Of a stretch of 64,000 bases of DNA, positions 38,483-47,622 are shown piece by piece. The notes below the pieces were generated by a model that saw only the letters and a list, made by a program, of their open reading frames with translations, made no database searches and was not told where the DNA came from. The DNA comes from Vibrio sp. CAU 1672. GTDB taxonomy: Bacteria > Pseudomonadota > Gammaproteobacteria > Enterobacterales > Vibrionaceae. The position numbers and the translations under genes are program-made. The stretch spans positions 1-64,000 of the forward strand of contig NZ_JARHUF010000009.1 in the NCBI RefSeq assembly GCF_029223195.1. Direction: 5' to 3'. Numbering within the stretch: position 1 is the first letter of the stretch; each line of letters opens with the position of its first letter.

Positions 38483-39061
38483 ATGAGTGAAATCACCCTT
38501 CCAGATTATCAGACCATCGCTGCGGAGCTGACATCAACAAGCCTGGCGGTGACTCCTGCCGAGTTACATGGCCTGCTTACCGGAATGCTGAGTGGCGGTT
38601 TGGCGACAAACGATCAGAGCTGGCAGCCGATCCTGTTTGATTATACCAATGAAGGGATGGGATGGCCGACAACCGTGCTGGCGTTAGCGCAGGCGGTTTT
38701 TTCCGTAACAGCTAATGAGCTGACAGGAACCTCAATGGAGCTGTCATTGTTGTTGCCGGAAGAGGGCGGCGAAGAAGCGTTGTTTGCGTTGGCTGACAGT
38801 GTCTCTGATTTTGTTAATCACTTTCTCTCAGGCTTTGGCTTATCAGGCGTGTCGTTAACCAAAGCGAGCGAAGAGACCAAAGAAGCGCTGGCGGATCTGG
38901 AGGAGATCGCCAAGCTGGGCATTGATGAAGACGATGATCTTGAAGAGCAAGCCCAGCTGCTTGAACAGGTTATTGAGCATGTTAAAGCGTGCGTATTGAC
39001 GATCCACGCTGAATTTGGCGTTCGTCCCAGCAACGAAAGCAGTAAGCCAACGCTGCATTAA
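38483..39061 (+). CDS. ygfB: UPF0149 family protein YgfB
   Basis: About 192 residues, all-helical and acidic (the stretch DEDDDLEEQ), with the family words [17 protein letters not shown] and [10 protein letters not shown]. Role unclear; a relative in Pseudomonas affects beta-lactam resistance control. ATG 38483 or 38471 are both possible. It stands 23 bp before ubiH; in E. coli pepP lies between these two genes, but not here. Confidence 0.92.
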   Translation: MSEITLPDYQTIAAELTSTSLAVTPAELHGLLTGMLSGGLATNDQSWQPILFDYTNEGMGWPTTVLALAQAVFSVTANELTGTSMELSLLLPEEGGEEALFALADSVSDFVNHFLSGFGLSGVSLTKASEETKEALADLEEIAKLGIDEDDDLEEQAQLLEQVIEHVKACVLTIHAEFGVRPSNESSKPTLH

Positions 39062-39084
39062 CTGAGGACTGAGCAGAGGTTAAC

Positions 39085-40263
39085 ATGGCGCAATATGATG
39101 TAGTCATTGCGGGCGGAGCGATGGCTGGGGCAACACTGGCACTGGCGATCGACCGTTTGTCTCAGGGGGCATTACGTATCGCGGTGGTGGAACCGTTTAA
39201 GGCGCACGCCGGTGACCACCCCGGGTTTGATTCGCGCTCCATCGCGCTGTCTTACGGCACCGTCAATATCTTGCGTTACTTTAACCTTTGGGCGGCCATC
39301 GAACCCTTTGCCACGCCAATCCGGCATATTCATGCTTCCGACCGTTCACATGCCGGAATGACCGAGATTACCCACGAGGAAGTTGGACTTGAAGCGCTCG
39401 GCTATGTGGTTGAACTGGCTGATGTCGGACAGGTTTACCACAAGCGCTTGCAAAGCAGTCCGGCTATCTCCCTCTACTGCCCCGATTCGGTGGCGCATAT
39501 TTCCCGCGATGTGGATCACGTCTCGGTGGAGTTAGGCAGTGGTCAGAGTATTGAGGCCAAATTGCTGGTTGCGGCTGATGGCGCGGTATCGCGATGCTGC
39601 CAGCAAATCGGCCTGGCGTTGGCCGAGCACGATTTTGAGCAAGTGGCGGTGATTGCCAATATAGTTACTCAAGCTCCGCATCAAGGGCGAGCGTTTGAAC
39701 GCTTTACCGAGAATGGACCGCTTGCCCTACTGCCAATGAGCGATAACCGTATGTCTTTGGTTTGGTGTCTGCGTCCCGATGAGGCTCAAATGGTCATGGC
39801 ACTCTCAGAACAAGAATTTCTTACCCGCTTACAGCAGGATTTTGGCTGGCGCCTGGGGGGAATGGAAAAGGTCGGCCAACGAGCCAGCTATCCACTTTTA
39901 CTGCGTCATCGTCGGCAGAACATTGCCCACCGCTTTGCGATAGTCGGAAATGCGGCGCAAACCTTGCACCCGATCGCGGGACAAGGCTTCAACCTCGGGA
40001 TCCGCGATGTGGCGACCTTAGCCGAAGAGGTGGTCAGACAAAGCGATGATGCCGGTCGTTATCGGGGGTTGCGACAATTCAGCCAGCGTCGGGAACAAGA
40101 TCGCAATGAGACGATTTGGTTAACCAGCGCATTGGTGCATGTATTCTCTAATGACTTACCAGCGATGCAAGTCGGCCGCAATATCGCGTTGGCCGCAATG
40201 GACAATCTTTCTATTTTTAAGCAGCCGTTACTGCGCCGCACGCTCGGCCTAGTGAAGCGATAG
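39085..40263 (+). CDS. ubiH: Ubiquinone hydroxylase UbiH
   Basis: FAD monooxygenase for ubiquinone ring hydroxylation (2-octaprenyl-6-methoxyphenol hydroxylase). 392 residues. FAD-binding start DVVIAGGAMAGATLALAI, the middle LVAADGAVSRCC and the C-terminal GNAAQTLHPIAGQGFNLGIR are as in E. coli UbiH. The second Gly of the GxGxxG fingerprint is Ala (GGAMAG). Followed by its paralogue ubiI after 33 bp. Confidence 0.94.
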   Translation: MAQYDVVIAGGAMAGATLALAIDRLSQGALRIAVVEPFKAHAGDHPGFDSRSIALSYGTVNILRYFNLWAAIEPFATPIRHIHASDRSHAGMTEITHEEVGLEALGYVVELADVGQVYHKRLQSSPAISLYCPDSVAHISRDVDHVSVELGSGQSIEAKLLVAADGAVSRCCQQIGLALAEHDFEQVAVIANIVTQAPHQGRAFERFTENGPLALLPMSDNRMSLVWCLRPDEAQMVMALSEQEFLTRLQQDFGWRLGGMEKVGQRASYPLLLRHRRQNIAHRFAIVGNAAQTLHPIAGQGFNLGIRDVATLAEEVVRQSDDAGRYRGLRQFSQRREQDRNETIWLTSALVHVFSNDLPAMQVGRNIALAAMDNLSIFKQPLLRRTLGLVKR

Positions 40264-40296
40264 ACGGCCGCACGAACTGGATACCAACAAGCTATG

Positions 40297-41502
40297 ATGC
40301 AAAGTGTAGATATCGCCATTATCGGCGGAGGGATGGTTGGCCTGGCACTTGCGGCCGCATTCAAAGACAGTGATATGCGGGTGGCGGTGATTGAAGGAAG
40401 TGTTCCGGACCGCCGTTTAGGTGAACTACCGGATGTGCGAGTCTCCGCACTTAGCCGCTCAAGTGAAACCATGCTGAAAAAATTAGGTGCCTGGCAAGGC
40501 ATCGAGCAGCGCCGGGCTTCGCCTTATCAGGCGATGGAAGTGTGGGAGCAAGACAGCTTTGGTAAGATTGGTTTTGATGCCGACAGTTTAGCGCAGCCGG
40601 ATTTGGGCCATATCGTCGAGAATCGTGTGATCCAATTGGCGTTACTGGAACTGGTGGAGAAACAAGACAATGCAACCCTGTTTATGCCTGCCCGTTGTGC
40701 CACTCTTGCGCTTGGTGAGCAGGAATGCTGGCTGACTTTGGACAATGGGCAGGCTATGACCGCGAAACTGGTGGTCGGGGCGGACGGTGCAAATTCCTGG
40801 CTGCGGGATCAGATGGATATACCATTAACCCATTGGGATTATGGCCACAGCGCGATCGTGGCCAATGTCAAAACGGCAGAGCCGCATGCAGGAGTCGCCC
40901 GGCAGGTTTTTACGCCTCAGGGTCCTTTGGCTTTTTTGCCGATGTCGCAGCCGGACATGTGCTCAATCGTATGGTCTACCGAACCACAACGAGCTGAACA
41001 GTTGCTCGCTATGTCAGAGGAGGACTTTAACAAGGCTCTGACGAGTGAATTTGATGCTCGCCTTGGTATGTGTGCTGTGGTTGGAGAGCGGGCGGCGTTT
41101 CCGCTCAAGATGCGCTATGCACGGGACTTTGTTCTGGAGCGGGTGGCGCTGGTGGGCGATGCGGCCCACACAATTCACCCATTAGCGGGGCAGGGGGTGA
41201 ATCTTGGCCTGTTAGACGCTGCCAGCCTGGCGCAAGAGGTACTGCAGCTCTGGAAACAAGGGCAAGATATCGGCCGTAAACGAACCTTACGCAGTTATGA
41301 ACGCTGGCGTAAAGCGGAAGCGATGAAAATGATCGTCGCGATGCAGGGGTTTCGTGATTTGTTTGCCGGCGCTCACCCAGCGAAGAAACTGGTGCGCGGC
41401 CTGGGGCTGAGCCTTGCTGGTTCGTTGCCAGGGGCCAAAGACGAGATCATGAAGCGAGCTCTGGGATTGAAAGGTGATCTCCCGGATCTGGCGCGCCAAT
41501 AA
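40297..41502 (+). CDS. ubiI: FAD hydroxylase UbiI (VisC)
   Basis: FAD monooxygenase that hydroxylates C5 of 2-octaprenylphenol in ubiquinone synthesis. FAD start VDIAIIGGGMVGLALAAAF with an intact GxGxxG, LVVGADGANSWLRDQ and GDAAHTIHPLAGQGVNLGLL. About 401 residues. Same family as ubiH, with the ygfB-ubiH-ubiI order of E. coli. ATG 40297 or 40294. Confidence 0.92.
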   Translation: MQSVDIAIIGGGMVGLALAAAFKDSDMRVAVIEGSVPDRRLGELPDVRVSALSRSSETMLKKLGAWQGIEQRRASPYQAMEVWEQDSFGKIGFDADSLAQPDLGHIVENRVIQLALLELVEKQDNATLFMPARCATLALGEQECWLTLDNGQAMTAKLVVGADGANSWLRDQMDIPLTHWDYGHSAIVANVKTAEPHAGVARQVFTPQGPLAFLPMSQPDMCSIVWSTEPQRAEQLLAMSEEDFNKALTSEFDARLGMCAVVGERAAFPLKMRYARDFVLERVALVGDAAHTIHPLAGQGVNLGLLDAASLAQEVLQLWKQGQDIGRKRTLRSYERWRKAEAMKMIVAMQGFRDLFAGAHPAKKLVRGLGLSLAGSLPGAKDEIMKRALGLKGDLPDLARQ

Positions 41503-41527
41503 GTCTGCGTGGGTATAAAAATGGACA

Positions 41528-41558
41528 TAAAAAAAGGCTGGTTCTCCAGCCTTTTTTG
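41528..41558. terminator. Bidirectional terminator ubiI/ytfK
   Basis: AAAAAAGGCTGG/CCAGCCTTTTTT between convergent genes. Confidence 0.9.
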
Positions 41559-41571
41559 TCTGATGTATTCG

Positions 41572-41778
41572 CTAAGCGTATGCACAGCGGAGTTTCATGA
41601 CTTCTTGGTTGATCTCCTTGACTGCCTGAAAGTGACGCTTCTCCGCCTTCTCTGGCAATATCAATTTGCCGTTATCAAATTCAAATCTGCCGACGCCGTA
41701 AATATAAATTCTTCCCTTGAAAAGACGACTAATGTGTTTAGCAATCATACCTGGTGTATAGCGCTTAAACAGTCTCAT
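41572..41778 (-). CDS. ytfK: DUF1107 protein YtfK
   Basis: A 68-residue basic protein that aligns along its whole length with E. coli YtfK (RYTPGMIAKHISRLFKGRIYI and then VGRFEFDNGKLILP). In E. coli YtfK binds SpoT and favours (p)ppGpp build-up under phosphate or fatty-acid starvation. AAAGGAAAGG precedes the ATG. Monocistronic. Confidence 0.9.
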   Translation of the reverse strand: MRLFKRYTPGMIAKHISRLFKGRIYIYGVGRFEFDNGKLILPEKAEKRHFQAVKEINQEVMKLRCAYA

Positions 41779-42172
41779 ATTTACCTTTCCTTTTCTCTTA
41801 CTTAGCCCTGATATTCTACGTTCAGGACGGCAAAAATAGTGTGACCGAAATAGTGTTAAATAAAGTGTGGATGACTTGCGTTAGATATTTGTGTTGCTAT
41901 AGACAGTTTTGTAGCGTCATATCTCAATTAACGTGAGGATTACCCCAAAAAATACTTATCGTCGGAACCGGACGACCCACTTAGTTGTTAGTACGAGATG
42001 TAGTTAGCCATGGTTTTGTTACATGTTAAAGAATAGGTGAAAATTTTTTGTTTGCTAAGTGTTGTGCTAAAGGCTGTGCTTATGAGTCCGTTTGAGTAAT
42101 GGCGTTTAACAGGTTAGCCGGTATTGCTGTAGCTTCGTTTTACTTTAGATCGGCTCTTACGGGCTGATGGAC
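41779..42172. other. Gap upstream of ytfK
   Basis: No coding frame of note. A small hairpin (CGTCGGAACCGGACG near 41960-41975) is the only structure I see. The ytfK promoter should lie near 41780-41850. Confidence 0.35.
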
Positions 42173-42197
42173 AAAAAAAAGCCCGCGATAGCGGGCG
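42173..42197 (-). terminator. Orphan terminator on the minus strand
   Basis: GCCCGCTATCGCGGGC plus T8. It may end the candidate sRNA or the ygfZ unit. Confidence 0.85.
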
Positions 42198-42320
42198 AAT
42201 AGTCACAGATGCATTACACAAAAGTGTCTGACTCACTTGATAGACCTGGTCGCACAAATCAGCCAAATCACTTTCAGTCAGCCAGCTTCGTAAAGTAAAG
42301 CAGACCAACAAAAGCAGCAT
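42173..42320 (-). ncRNA. Candidate small RNA ending at a strong terminator
   Basis: The minus-strand stem GCCCGC-TATC-GCGGGC followed by T8 (42173..42196) is a textbook terminator, but the nearest upstream minus gene stops 250 bp away at 42449. A weak -10 (TAAAAT, 42327..42332) would give an RNA of about 150 nt. An open frame of 68 codons runs through it but reads into the terminator. No known sRNA family is recognised. Confidence 0.35.
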
Positions 42321-42448
42321 ATCTGAATTTTACCCCTGTGACTATTTATGTTTTAAATGTGACTAAAAATTCCTTTAATGTTGTATGAAAGACATGGCTC
42401 TAGTCACAAAGCGCATGCAACGCAGAATGATAGTTGCAGTAAACTTGG

Positions 42449-42928
42449 TTATGGGCGACAAATCTCAGCCAGCGTTGGCTGGCATAAGCGCAGCAGATCC
42501 TTAATAGATAACGCCAGTCCCGCCATGCGGTCACCGCTGCTGATGGTGACTTCACGTTCCAGTAATAAACTCGGATCAAAGATGATCGGCATGGGTGTTT
42601 TAAGCAGTAGCGGTGTGACCGTGCCAACCGGGTAGCCGGTGATGATTTCGACATCGGTTTGGTCGACACAGGTCATACGCCTGCATTGAAGCAGGGCGCG
42701 TACCTTTTTCGGATCCACACTGCGGTTGCCGGGCGCGCAGGCCAGCGCATAGTCGTTGTCCATATCGCGTAACAGCATCGCCTTAACCATCTGTGACGGC
42801 CGGATACCACGCTGACGTGCCGCATCGTCGATCGAGGTTGCCGGCGTCTGATGCGGCAAAAGACGGAAGGGGATCCGTCTTTCGGTCAAAAATTGCATCA
42901 GTGGTGTGTGGAGCGGCTTACTCATCAT
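42449..42928 (-). CDS. YbaK/EbsC-family aminoacyl-tRNA deacylase
   Basis: 159 residues of the YbaK domain, with the family-like [18 protein letters not shown], the Lys-containing [11 protein letters not shown] and the segment [19 protein letters not shown]. Members clear misacylated tRNA (Cys-tRNA-Pro, Ala-tRNA-Pro and others); the substrate here is not certain. The start overlaps the end of ygfZ by 11 bp, so it is translated with ygfZ. It is distinct from the YbaK-like gene at 31808. Confidence 0.87.
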   Translation of the reverse strand: MMSKPLHTPLMQFLTERRIPFRLLPHQTPATSIDDAARQRGIRPSQMVKAMLLRDMDNDYALACAPGNRSVDPKKVRALLQCRRMTCVDQTDVEIITGYPVGTVTPLLLKTPMPIIFDPSLLLEREVTISSGDRMAGLALSIKDLLRLCQPTLAEICRP

Positions 42929-43886
42929 TGAGGCTATAAGGTAAAGGGGCGATTACCCAGTTTGATTCTGGCTGGCCGACGATACGCAGGCGGGTATCTG
43001 CCTCGAGGTTATTCGGTAGCACAATCAACCCAATCGCTTGATTGTCACTGAACTGGTAGTGTGCCAGCAGGGTGCCGACCGAACGCCAGTTTTCTCCGAT
43101 ACTGCGCTCGAGTTCAACCTGTGCTTGACCCAGTGGCTCCTGAGTTGTGCCTTGAACAATATACATCGCGCGCTTATTGATGCCGCGGTATTTAGCACGT
43201 GCCACAGTTTCCTGGCCGGTGTAGCAGCCTTTGGTGAAACTGATGCCGCCCAAAACCTGCAGGTTGAGCGCTTGCGGAATATGTTCATTTTGTGCCGCTG
43301 CAGGCAGTACGGGCAGCCCGGCTTCGATGTCGAACCGGGTCCATAGCTCACGAGATGTCAGGGTTGCCTGATGGTTTTCAATCAGTGCCTGTGCCGCTTC
43401 TTCTGTTACCGCGATCAGCCAGCGGTTTGATGCTACTTTTACTGCCGTGCCACCGTTGATTTTACGTACATCCCCGCTTTCTTCGCTCAGCGTGGTAACG
43501 AATGTATCGGCACTGATGCCAGCGACACCGAGAATTACGTCGTTTGATTCCTCGATGGTGACTTTCGAGAACACCGCGTATTTTTTGATTTCATGCAGCT
43601 CGACGTCGATGGCTGATTTCGCTTGCAGCATTGCATAGCCATCCCGGTGGTGGAACAGGCGGAAAGTGCTCCAGACTTTGCCTTTTGCGTCGCAGTGAGC
43701 ACCCAAGGTTGATTGCTGTTGCTCCAGTGATACGACATCACAGGTGAGCTGCCCTTGTAGATATGATTTTTTATCATCTCCCACCACAGTGATCATGCCA
43801 AAGTTGTCTAGTAGAGAAACAGACAGATCTGGAAGTGGATTATGAGCAGTTAAATTAAGGGGTGCAAAGCGGTTTTGCCATTCCAT
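42918..43886 (-). CDS. ygfZ: Folate-binding tRNA/Fe-S protein YgfZ
   Basis: A GcvT-like folate-binding protein that supports assembly of certain Fe-S enzymes, among them the tRNA thiomethylase MiaB. The hallmark K-G-C-Y-x-G-Q-E is [20 protein letters not shown] near residue 225; QGQLTCDV near the N-terminus also fits. 322 residues from ATG 43886; a TTG three codons upstream is less likely. Divergent from sdhE, as in E. coli. Confidence 0.95.
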   Translation of the reverse strand: MEWQNRFAPLNLTAHNPLPDLSVSLLDNFGMITVVGDDKKSYLQGQLTCDVVSLEQQQSTLGAHCDAKGKVWSTFRLFHHRDGYAMLQAKSAIDVELHEIKKYAVFSKVTIEESNDVILGVAGISADTFVTTLSEESGDVRKINGGTAVKVASNRWLIAVTEEAAQALIENHQATLTSRELWTRFDIEAGLPVLPAAAQNEHIPQALNLQVLGGISFTKGCYTGQETVARAKYRGINKRAMYIVQGTTQEPLGQAQVELERSIGENWRSVGTLLAHYQFSDNQAIGLIVLPNNLEADTRLRIVGQPESNWVIAPLPYSLNDE

Positions 43887-44156
43887 GATAATCAAGCCTT
43901 TTGAAGATATTTTTCCGTTATGTTAATCCGCGAACGGCAATTTGTCAGCCTCCCATCTCGGGACGTTGCTAGTCATATGGTGTGGGCAGGGGCATGTCCT
44001 TGTATTTGGTAGGGTAAAACATCGGGGCCAAGCGAGACTCTGAGGCTTTTGGTTTTCACCGGCATAGGTTACAAGATTGTGACCCGCACACTAGTTGCAC
44101 CTTACAAGCCTTGTTACACTCCGCTCAGTAATAAGATATCGATTAAGGAAAACTGA

Positions 44157-44417
44157 ATGTACACTGCGGAAGAAAAAGCGCGCATCAAGTGGGCATGTCG
44201 TCGTGGTATGCTTGAGCTGGACGTGGTGATTATGCCGTTTTTTGAAGAGTGTTTTGAATCACTCACTGAGCAGGAGCAACGTGATTTTGTCTCGTTACTG
44301 GAGTGTGATGACCCAGACTTGTTTACTTGGATCATGGGTCACGGCCGTAGCGAAAACCTCGGCCATGCTGCGATGGTAGACAAAATTGTCGCTCATAACC
44401 TCAGTAAGGTACGTTAA
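44157..44417 (+). CDS. sdhE: FAD assembly factor SdhE
   Basis: 86 residues. It promotes covalent attachment of FAD to the flavoprotein subunits of succinate dehydrogenase and fumarate reductase. The essential RGMLELD motif (RRGMLELDVVIMPFF) is intact, and LLECDDPDLFTWIMG follows. AAGGAAAAC precedes the ATG. Overlaps ygfX. Confidence 0.96.
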   Translation: MYTAEEKARIKWACRRGMLELDVVIMPFFEECFESLTEQEQRDFVSLLECDDPDLFTWIMGHGRSENLGHAAMVDKIVAHNLSKVR

Positions 44418-44802
44418 TCTTACCCTGACCCCTTCGTTATACGCCCAGGTCGTCAATCTCCTTATTCTCGGGAGTTTAACTTGGGCGGTGATCCTCTCTG
44501 CTGTCCCACTGGTGTTATCGATTTATCTGTTATTAACTTTGTTGCGGCATAATAGATTGACCGGTTTGGTCAGAACTCCGGCTTTGGGCCACTGGCAAAT
44601 TTCTCTGGGAGGCGAGATCATCAACGGTTGCCGGAGCCTCAAGCTGAAGCGGGCAGATCTCTCAGTTGTGGCCTGCAAGTTATCGTTGCATTTGCACAAC
44701 CAGGAGTTGATCACTATCTGGCGTGACAGTTGCCCGGAAACGGATTACCGCCGCTTAGTGCTGTTGCTGCGCCAATGGCAAGATAAGCAAATGGGAGCCT
44801 GA
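44386..44802 (+). CDS. ygfX: YgfX-like membrane protein
   Basis: About 138 residues with two close hydrophobic helices (VVNLLILGSLTWAVIL and SAVPLVLSIYLLLTLL) and a soluble tail ending RRLVLLLRQWQDKQ. It is placed like E. coli YgfX/CptA, the partner of sdhE, and shares its shape; sequence likeness is modest. The start is uncertain: TTG 44386 overlaps sdhE by 32 bp and no ATG fits. Its stop lies within a terminator hairpin. Confidence 0.8.
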   Translation: MSLITSVRYVNLTLTPSLYAQVVNLLILGSLTWAVILSAVPLVLSIYLLLTLLRHNRLTGLVRTPALGHWQISLGGEIINGCRSLKLKRADLSVVACKLSLHLHNQELITIWRDSCPETDYRRLVLLLRQWQDKQMGA

Positions 44803-44812
44803 GCTCCCATTT
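44790..44812. terminator. Hairpin at the ygfX/nadB junction
   Basis: AATGGGAGC/GCTCCCATT. The ygfX stop codon lies in the loop. The T and A tails are short, so termination may be weak. Confidence 0.55.
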
Positions 44813-44834
44813 AGTGAGGATGAATAGCGTCACA

Positions 44835-46442
44835 CTAGTCATTGGGGGTCAGAATGGTCGGCCCGCTGTGCTCTAACTGCTCTGGGTAATCTAGGGTGTA
44901 GTGCAGGCCCCGGCTTTCTTTGCGCTGCATTGCACAACGCACCATCAGCTCAGCCACCTGTAATAAGTTGCGCAGTTCAAGCAGGTTGTTGGATACGCGG
45001 AAATGGCTGTAATACTCGTGCGTTTCTTGCTGCAGCAATTGGATCCGGCGCAGCGCGCGTTCAAGCCGTTTATCGGTACGCACAATACCCATGTAATCCC
45101 ACATAAACAGCCGCAGCTCATGCCAGTTGTGCTGAATAACCACTTCTTCATCACTGTTACTTACCTGGCTGTCATCCCAGCATGGCAGGGATGGGGGTAA
45201 GTCTACCGCTTTTACATGTCTGAGAATGTGTTTGGCCGCTGACCAGGCATAGACGACACATTCGAGCAGGGAGTTGGAGGCCATTCGGTTGGCGCCGTGC
45301 AGACCGGTATAACTGACTTCTCCAATTGCATACAAGTTTGTCAGATCGGTGCAGCCGTTTCTGTCCACCATGACGCCGCCACAGGTGTAGTGTGCGGCCG
45401 GAACAATCGGGATTGGCTCGCTGGTCATGTCAATGCCCAGATCCAGCAGGCGAGCATAGATGGTTGGGAAGTGCTTGGTGATAAACTCGGCCGGTTTATG
45501 GCTGATGTCGAGGAACATACAATCCGCACCCAGGCGCTTCATTTCAAAGTCAATGGCGCGTGCCACTACGTCGCGTGGGGCAAGTTCTTCTCGTTTGTCA
45601 AAGTCTGGCATAAAGCGTGAACCATCAGGGCGGCGCAGGTAGGCGCCTTCACCGCGCAGTGCTTCAGTCAGGAGGAAGTTGCGTGCTTCCGGGTGATACA
45701 GGCAGGTCGGATGGAACTGGTTGAACTCCATGTTCGCCACCCGGCAGCCCGCACGCCAGGCGATGGCGATTCCATCTCCGGACGAGACATCCGGGTTGGA
45801 GGTGTACTGGTAGACTTTAGAGGCGCCGCCGGTGGCAAGGACCACAAACTTGGCCCGGACGGTTTCAACCTGCTCGGCGTTGCGGTTCCAGATGTACGCG
45901 CCGATGACGCGCTGTTTATCACCGCCAACTCGGTCTTCGGTGATCAGATCCAGCGCATTATAACGTTCCAGTACTTGAATGTTGGGGTGGTTATGGGCGT
46001 TGTCCTGCAATGAGGTCTGCATTGCCATACCGGTTGCATCGGCGGCATGGAGAATGCGACGGCGGCTGTGGCCACCTTCGCGTGTCAGGTGGTAGCGCGG
46101 TTCGTCATCGGAATCATTGTCTTCGCGATCAAATGGCACGCCGCCATCGATCAGCCACTGGACACACTCTTTGGAGTGCTCGGCAATGAATTGTACCGTT
46201 TCTTTATCGCAGAGCCCGGCTCCGGCGATCTGGGTATCTTCGACATGGGATTCAATGGTGTCGGATTCATCAAAGACCGCGGCAATTCCGCCTTGGGCGT
46301 AAAACGTTGCCCCTTCACTACGTGGGCCTTTACTCAGTACCATTACTTTACAATGGTTGGCAACCCGCAAGGCTAACGACAAGCCTGCTGCACCGCTCCC
46401 TACCACTAACACATCACATTCATGTTCACGGTTTGCGTTCAT
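44835..46442 (-). CDS. nadB: L-aspartate oxidase
   Basis: FAD enzyme that oxidises aspartate to iminoaspartate, the first step of de novo NAD synthesis. FAD start [41 protein letters not shown]-type segment [13 protein letters not shown] and a C-terminal helical domain. 535 residues from ATG 46442; a GTG 13 codons upstream is less likely. Divergent from rpoE, as in E. coli. Confidence 0.96.
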   Translation of the reverse strand: MNANREHECDVLVVGSGAAGLSLALRVANHCKVMVLSKGPRSEGATFYAQGGIAAVFDESDTIESHVEDTQIAGAGLCDKETVQFIAEHSKECVQWLIDGGVPFDREDNDSDDEPRYHLTREGGHSRRRILHAADATGMAMQTSLQDNAHNHPNIQVLERYNALDLITEDRVGGDKQRVIGAYIWNRNAEQVETVRAKFVVLATGGASKVYQYTSNPDVSSGDGIAIAWRAGCRVANMEFNQFHPTCLYHPEARNFLLTEALRGEGAYLRRPDGSRFMPDFDKREELAPRDVVARAIDFEMKRLGADCMFLDISHKPAEFITKHFPTIYARLLDLGIDMTSEPIPIVPAAHYTCGGVMVDRNGCTDLTNLYAIGEVSYTGLHGANRMASNSLLECVVYAWSAAKHILRHVKAVDLPPSLPCWDDSQVSNSDEEVVIQHNWHELRLFMWDYMGIVRTDKRLERALRRIQLLQQETHEYYSHFRVSNNLLELRNLLQVAELMVRCAMQRKESRGLHYTLDYPEQLEHSGPTILTPND

Positions 46443-47017
46443 ATAACTTTTATAATCCCAAGCTAAGGTAACCTTGGTCACCTAGTAAATGATTGTTGCA
46501 CATCGTGTGCGTTCCATTGACGCGACATCCGCCGCTCTGGGCTAAGTTGGGAAACTTAACGGAATGTCCTTTACTCTGGTGACTTAAGCCACTCTGATGG
46601 TTTACCACCTCATGCATGAGCAATGGGGCGTGATGCTTACTGAGTTCTTAAAGTGACATTGCGTTATTCAGACAGCCAAAAGCCGAGCAAACGAAAAGTA
46701 ATAGTTTGTCAATGCCATTGCTTTTCTTATCCCTACCCAGCACAATCTGAGACAGAGATCATTCATTATACCCAAATCAAGCCAAGATGCTCGCCTGTCA
46801 CAATATACTGACAGTCAGCATTGAGCCGTGAAAGGGGTATCGGCATCACACCATGACCAAATAATGACAAATTTTAAGACAAGCGACGGAACTTTCTCGC
46901 CTATGTCGGAGTCTCACAATGGTGCTCAAGTAAGCAGTGGTGTCAATATTGCGTTTTGCATAATAAGTACCCATATCTGAGAAGATTAGGGCATAACAAA
47001 TAGGAGTATCCGCTCGA
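46443..47017. other. nadB/rpoE divergent gap
   Basis: 575 bp with no convincing gene. It holds the sigma-E-type promoter of rpoE (separate entry) and presumably the nadB promoter. Confidence 0.6.
46888..46916 (+). promoter_or_regulatory. Sigma-E-type promoter of rpoE
   Basis: GGAACTT (46888..46894), 16 bp, GTCTCA (46911..46916). The -35 box is the full sigma-E consensus and the -10 is close to TCTGA. It implies autoregulation; the leader is about 100 bp. Confidence 0.75.
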
Positions 47018-47596
47018 ATGAACGAGCAGCTGACCGATCAAGTACTGATTGAGCGAGTTCAGAATGGGGATAAGCAAGCATTCAACCTGTTAGTGACGAA
47101 ATACCAGAACAAGGTGTGTAATCTTATTTCCCGATACGTAAGTAATCCCGGCGATGTACCGGATGTAGCACAAGAAGCATTTATCAAGGCTTATCGAGCG
47201 ATTCCCACTTTTCGTGGGGAGAGTGCGTTCTACACGTGGCTGTATCGAATAGCGGTGAATACTGCGAAAAATCACATCGTAGCCCAAGGGAGAAGGCCTC
47301 CGGCGACCGATGTTGATGCTGAAGAAGCTGAATTTTATGAAACAGGTAATGCACTGAAAGAAATATCGAACCCTGAGAACTTAACGTTGTCCAAAGAATT
47401 GCAGCGGGTTGTGTTCAGTGCAATCGAAGCGTTACCTGAAGATTTAAAGACAGCAATGACGTTGCGTGAGCTTGACGGCTTAAGCTACGAAGAGATTGCT
47501 GTTGTAATGGATTGCCCGGTGGGAACGGTACGCTCTCGTATCTTCCGTGCTCGTGAAGCGGTGGAAAAGAAAATTAAGCCTCTTTTGCAGCGCTAG
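47018..47596 (+). CDS. rpoE: RNA polymerase sigma-E factor
   Basis: ECF sigma factor for the envelope stress response. Region 2 (LVTKYQNKVCNLISRYV to FYTWLYRIAVNTAKNH) binds core polymerase and the -10; region 4 (YEEIAVVMDCPVGTVRSRIF) reads the -35. 192 residues, nearly identical in layout to E. coli. First gene of rpoE-rseA-rseB-rseC and held inactive by RseA. Confidence 0.98.
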   Translation: MNEQLTDQVLIERVQNGDKQAFNLLVTKYQNKVCNLISRYVSNPGDVPDVAQEAFIKAYRAIPTFRGESAFYTWLYRIAVNTAKNHIVAQGRRPPATDVDAEEAEFYETGNALKEISNPENLTLSKELQRVVFSAIEALPEDLKTAMTLRELDGLSYEEIAVVMDCPVGTVRSRIFRAREAVEKKIKPLLQR

Positions 47597-47622
47597 TACA
47601 AGTAATAACTATGGTGAAAATA

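Noticed and set aside
42114..42320. 68-codon minus-strand frame as a protein gene
   Set aside because: It runs through a strong terminator and has no ribosome site; the region is better explained as an RNA or leader.
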